A DNA stretch of 64,000 nucleotides from Diploptera punctata (taxonomy: Eukaryota > Arthropoda > Insecta > Blattodea > Blaberidae): NCBI GenBank assembly GCA_030220185.1, contig JASPKZ010003424.1, positions 1,240,001 through 1,304,000 of the forward strand. Reading direction: 5' to 3'. The notes below the pieces were generated by a model that was given only the letters and a program-made list of their open reading frames with translations, did not search any database and had not been told where the DNA came from. Positions 61,238-64,000 of this stretch are shown one piece after another. The position numbers were made by a program, and so were the translations under genes. How positions within the stretch are numbered: position 1 is the stretch's first letter; every line of letters begins with the position of its first letter.

Positions 61238-62107
61238 AGTAGTAGTCTAATGCCCATTAGCTTGGATGTGTTCCATTTGCTTTCTTGCTTCCCAATAGAG
61301 TTCTTGTAGGTGACATCTTCAGAGCCTCACAGCTAGCAAGATGATCTTTGTTCATGGTAGTGTTATTGTCTTGGCACAGGATACAATTTGGAGAGTTGAA
61401 GATTCCAATTTTATGGAGGTGCGCTGCCAGGTAATCACGGCCTGTTAGTCTGAATGTTGCTACTGCTTCATGTCTTGGTTGTTCAGGTATTAAGTTTTTA
61501 TTCTGCGAGATAGCTGCCCATGGTTTCTCATTACTTTGTGATTTGAAGTGCTCCATCAGTTCTTTCTGGAAGTTTCTTTTAATTATAATTTTTGCAGAAT
61601 GGTAGGGCAGGGATTGATTTGTTTTCTGTAAAATTTTGGTGCCCTTTTTTGCTAAAAGATCTGCCATTTCATTTCCATGTACCCCACAATGAGAGGGGAT
61701 CCATTGGAGCTGGATAATTTTATTTTGTTTGATCAATAATCTTATGATCTTTTTTATTTCCAACACTTTTCTGGAGATTGGAGAGTTATATGTTGTTATA
61801 GCTTGTATAGCTGATGTTGAATTACTTAGTACAACTGCTCTCTGAAATGTATTTATTCTGTAGAGGAGTTGTGTTAGTGCTAACTCTATTGGCTGAATTT
61901 CTCCATCGAAGTGTATGCAATTTTTCCCTACTGCAACATAGAAGCTAAACAGTTTTGAGTAAATTCCAGCTCCAGCTCCGTCTTGTATTTCCATTCTGGA
62001 TCCATCTGTATAGATATGTATCCATTGTGGTTCAGGATATAGGCTGTGAATGGTTTCCAATGTGATTTGTTTTAGTTCATCTGGGGTCATTTCACTTTTT
62101 AAAACAT
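61238..62107 (-). mobile_element. I/Jockey-type non-LTR 3' fragment (RNase H), 13-bp target duplication
   Basis: Flanked by GAGGTAAGAATGT at 61225-61237 and GAAGTAAGAATGT at 62108-62120 (one mismatch). It is 870 bp, minus orientation, 3' end at (GTA)n near 61238. It contains the RNase H-Cys domain only. The family is related to, but diverged from, the nested element at 42388-44926. Confidence 0.85.
61257..62105 (-). CDS. RNase H domain and Cys-rich C-terminus of a non-LTR retrotransposon, open
   Basis: Reads TPDELKQITLETIHSLYPEP, QWIHIYTDGSRMEIQDGAGA, NCIHFDGEIQPIELALTQLL, VVLSNSTSAIQAI, QWIPSHCGVHGNEMADLLAK, then a zinc-knuckle-like end (CILCQDNNTTMNKDHLASC). RNase H acidic residues Asp (TDGS), Glu (DGEI) and Asp (EMAD) are present. 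The third, normally Asp in CDS/SDS, is Asn here (SNST), so activity is doubtful. The open frame's first 14 residues, starting at 62132, come from flanking PLE sequence. Confidence 0.88.
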   Translation of the reverse strand, partial: VLKSEMTPDELKQITLETIHSLYPEPQWIHIYTDGSRMEIQDGAGAGIYSKLFSFYVAVGKNCIHFDGEIQPIELALTQLLYRINTFQRAVVLSNSTSAIQAITTYNSPISRKVLEIKKIIRLLIKQNKIIQLQWIPSHCGVHGNEMADLLAKKGTKILQKTNQSLPYHSAKIIIKRNFQKELMEHFKSQSNEKPWAAISQNKNLIPEQPRHEAVATFRLTGRDYLAAHLHKIGIFNSPNCILCQDNNTTMNKDHLASCEALKMSPTRTLLGSKKANGTHPS

Positions 62108-62150
62108 GAAGTAAGAATGTTAAAAAATACAAACTGAAATATTAATGATA

Positions 62151-62760
62151 ATATTTAATTAATGTTGGGAAGTAAACATTATGAGGTATAATCATTAAAA
62201 TTCATCGGAGAACATATTGTTTAAACAACTCACCTCATAGGATTCATGCTTCCATGATATCGCGATTTCAAACATAATCATGTTCATCGTCAGCCATAAC
62301 TCCGACTGATGAAATTCTTCGGCCGTCAACTATTCTATTCAAGGTTATTCATTGTATTTGATGCCATCTTGAATTTCAAAGTCTTAAACTTTTCTTCCCT
62401 AGACTTGAGTAGTCTTTAATTATATTTAATTAATGTTGGGAAGTAAACATTATGAGGTATAATCATTAAAATTCATCGAAGAACATCATAATGTTTACTT
62501 CCCAACATTAATTAAATATAATTAAAGACTACTCAAGTCTAGGGAAGAAAAGTTTAAGACTTTGAAATTCAAGATGGCGTCAAATACAATGAATAACCTT
62601 GAATAGAATAGTTGACGGCCGAAGAATTTCATCAGTCGGAGTTATGGCTGACGATGAACATGATTATGTTTGAAATCGCGATTTCATGGAAGCATGAATC
62701 CTGTGAGGTGAGTTGTTTAAACAATATGTTCTCCGATGAATTTTAATTAATGATAATGTT
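62151..62760. mobile_element. Large PLE palindrome (about 600 bp) with hammerhead motif
   Basis: The left half (62161-62478) begins with the PLE end AATGTTGGGAAGTAAACATT, ATGAGGTATAATCATT. The body includes GAAATTCTTCGGCCGTCAAC and AAGTCTTAAACTTTTCTTCC. The PLE end is then repeated near 62430-62475. The right half (62482-62750) is the mirror image, to CCTGTGAGGTGAGTTGTTTA. The centre is near 62480. The right arm has a hammerhead at 62648-62684. 62190 is also the empty-site equivalent for the mariner-like element at 25882. Confidence 0.88.
62648..62684 (+). ncRNA. Hammerhead-ribozyme-like motif of PLE
   Basis: CTGACGA, one T, stem II GAAC/GTTT around ATGATTAT, GAAA, stem III ATC/GAT-like. The core matches the other copies with C at the variable position. 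Confidence 0.5.
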
Positions 62761-62938
62761 TGACTTGCCAGTTGCTTTGTAAGTAGAATCTGTATAGTTC
62801 TCTACTCAGTCAGTGCAGATGTTTCCTCTGCCACATAAATACAAAAGACTTATTAAAGTCTTGTAATTTTATGAGTAATTAAAAATAATTTACTTTCATG
62901 ATTATTGATTTGCTGATATTTATTTTTGTTGTGTACAG
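62761..62938. other. End of aPKC intron
   Basis: Ends in the polypyrimidine tract and acceptor TTTTTGTTGTGTACAG. Confidence 0.6.
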
Positions 62939-63057
62939 TGTTGACTGGTGGGCACTGGGTGTTTTATTATACGAGATGTTAGCGGGGAGAAGTCCTTTTG
63001 ATATTGCTGGTGCCTCTGAAAACCCAGATCAGAACACTGAGGATTATCTTTTCCAAG
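62939..63057 (+). CDS. aPKC: aPKC exon: kinase C-lobe (helix F region)
   Basis: 119 bases between GTTGTGTACAG and GTATGT. With the two bases AG from the previous exon it reads [40 protein letters not shown] and leaves one base. [14 protein letters not shown] is subdomain IX of AGC kinases with the invariant Asp. [14 protein letters not shown] is characteristic of atypical PKCs. The remaining C-lobe, turn motif and hydrophobic-motif region (acidic in this class) lie beyond the window. Confidence 0.97.
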
Positions 63058-64000
63058 GTATGTTATTCTGGATTCTTAAAGGAATGGTTATCTGCTTTAC
63101 TAATTGCTACAGCAAATGCACTTGTTCTGTGAGAGGTTTGCAAGATATTGTGTGCATGGTGCTCTTATATTTGAATATAGAGCAAGAATTTTTGTGTGTA
63201 AGTATGAATGAGTCCTCTGTATCCATAGTGTGTTCATTGCTAAGTTACTAAACATTCCACTGCCATTCAGACCAGCTATATAAAAATAATAATCAAAAAG
63301 TTTAAAACTACGAGGACTGTGTTGAATAAAAACCAGTAGAAATCAGACAGTCCTAAAAGAGTCTAAATGAGATGAAATTGACGACATTGTAGAATGCACA
63401 TTACAGCACTGCTAATAAGATTACCTCAACAGACTCTGTTTTGTCTGCAAGAAATACAGAAATGTTTATTGTGCCTTATCACGTATATCTTACAAGGAAA
63501 GAGCATGACTTTGAATGCTTAGAACTGCACAAAAAATGTGCTTAAAAATTTTAATCGCTCATCCCAAAAACAGATGAATGAGCCATTCACTTGCAAAACT
63601 GCGCATCTTAGCATGAGAGATATTTAAATGATTTTGTATTCAAGTAAAGAAAGGATATTTGGTAATGTGAAAAAACAAAATATTGATATAATAGGACTAA
63701 ACACATATATATTTCAAAGTTGTGTCTTATTACTATATTTCCCTCTGCTTAAATAATTACATTATCTGAACAACAAACTTTTTTCTACCAACCTCATAGT
63801 ATTGCACAACTATTCAGTCTTCAAAATGCACGTGTGAAATTTCAATGAAATAGTCAAAGCAAAGTGGAACAGAACAATTTGCACTTCTGACTAAAGCCAA
63901 TTTTTCACATTCAACATTATTTCTGCATTCAAACAAAGCAAAGTAAAGCTAACACTGTCTTCCTTGTTATTATCGCTTCCAAAGACACCAAACAAAGGGA
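63058..64000. other. aPKC intron, nothing recognised
   Basis: Follows the donor GTATGT. AT-rich and without a coding or repeat signature I can name. The next aPKC exon should start with the VILEK-type sequence beyond 64000. Confidence 0.5.

Larger units (their letters stand above)
61070..62150. mobile_element. PLE snapback split by an RNase H-bearing retrotransposon fragment
   Basis: The left end AGGAAGTTACATTATGAGGT starts at 61073. Arms AGTTTGTATTTTTTAACATT, CTTACCTCATATATTTATTT. The turn is near 61168. The right arm carries the hammerhead at 61174-61207 and ATATGAGGTAAGAATGT to 61237. It is then interrupted, and resumes at 62108 (GAAGTAAGAATGTTAAAAAA, TACAAACTGAAATATTAAT). Confidence 0.85.

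Noticed and set aside
62898..63251. Open frame extending the kinase exon on both sides
   Set aside because: The GTGTACAG acceptor and GTATGT donor, with conserved phase, limit the exon to 62939-63057.

Overview
The window is eukaryotic and most likely from a large, transposon-rich insect genome. The only host gene I can recognise is split by long introns, and everything else is mobile DNA: non-LTR retrotransposons, Penelope-like elements, tRNA-derived SINEs, a rosa/mariner-type and a piggyBac-type transposon. A cockroach or termite would fit this repeat mix, but that is a low-confidence guess. There is no operon, CRISPR array or bacterial promoter.

The host gene is an atypical protein kinase C (aPKC, PKC zeta/iota class) on the + strand. 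Six exons can be placed with matching splice sites and reading phases: 11228-11405 (C1 zinc finger), 15079-15177 (hinge), 19185-19357 (hinge and kinase P-loop), 36091-36325 (N-lobe to helix E), 50850-51030 (catalytic and activation loops) and 62939-63057 (C-lobe). The PB1-encoding start lies upstream of the window or was missed, and the end of the kinase and its C-terminal tail lie downstream. About 98% of the 52 kb between first and last exon is intron.

Layout: 1-11.2 kb holds CR1/Jockey-group fragments, SINEs, two fold-back elements with Penelope-type hammerhead halves, and a decayed Jockey-like element. The introns at 11.4-19.2 kb hold SINEs, a long ATT microsatellite and a 1.5 kb inverted repeat. 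The intron at 19.4-36.1 kb holds SINE-in-SINE nesting, a tRNA-like tandem element, an intact rosa/mariner-like transposon (25882-27202) and several Penelope-like copies. The intron at 36.3-50.8 kb holds a four-deep nest: a Penelope-like hairpin inside an I/Jockey-like retrotransposon, inside an RTE-like retrotransposon, inside a piggyBac-like transposase gene. The intron at 51.0-62.9 kb is dominated by hairpin ('snapback') Penelope-like insertions.

The most interesting pattern is this swarm of about 25 short Penelope-like ends. They share one terminal architecture: a hammerhead-ribozyme-like core, then GAGGTRAG about 15-25 nt later, then ACCTCA 25-60 nt after that, then a TTACTTCC-like end. 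ATGAGGT/ACCTCAT in most copies changes to TTGAGGT/ACCTCAA in others, which is a compensatory change. Many copies are head-to-head palindromes, and some are as short as 47-61 bp. Many have clean 10-15 bp target-site duplications. Labels such as SINE-A to SINE-F and 'PLE' (Penelope-like element) are mine. All family assignments come from reading motifs, not from database searches.
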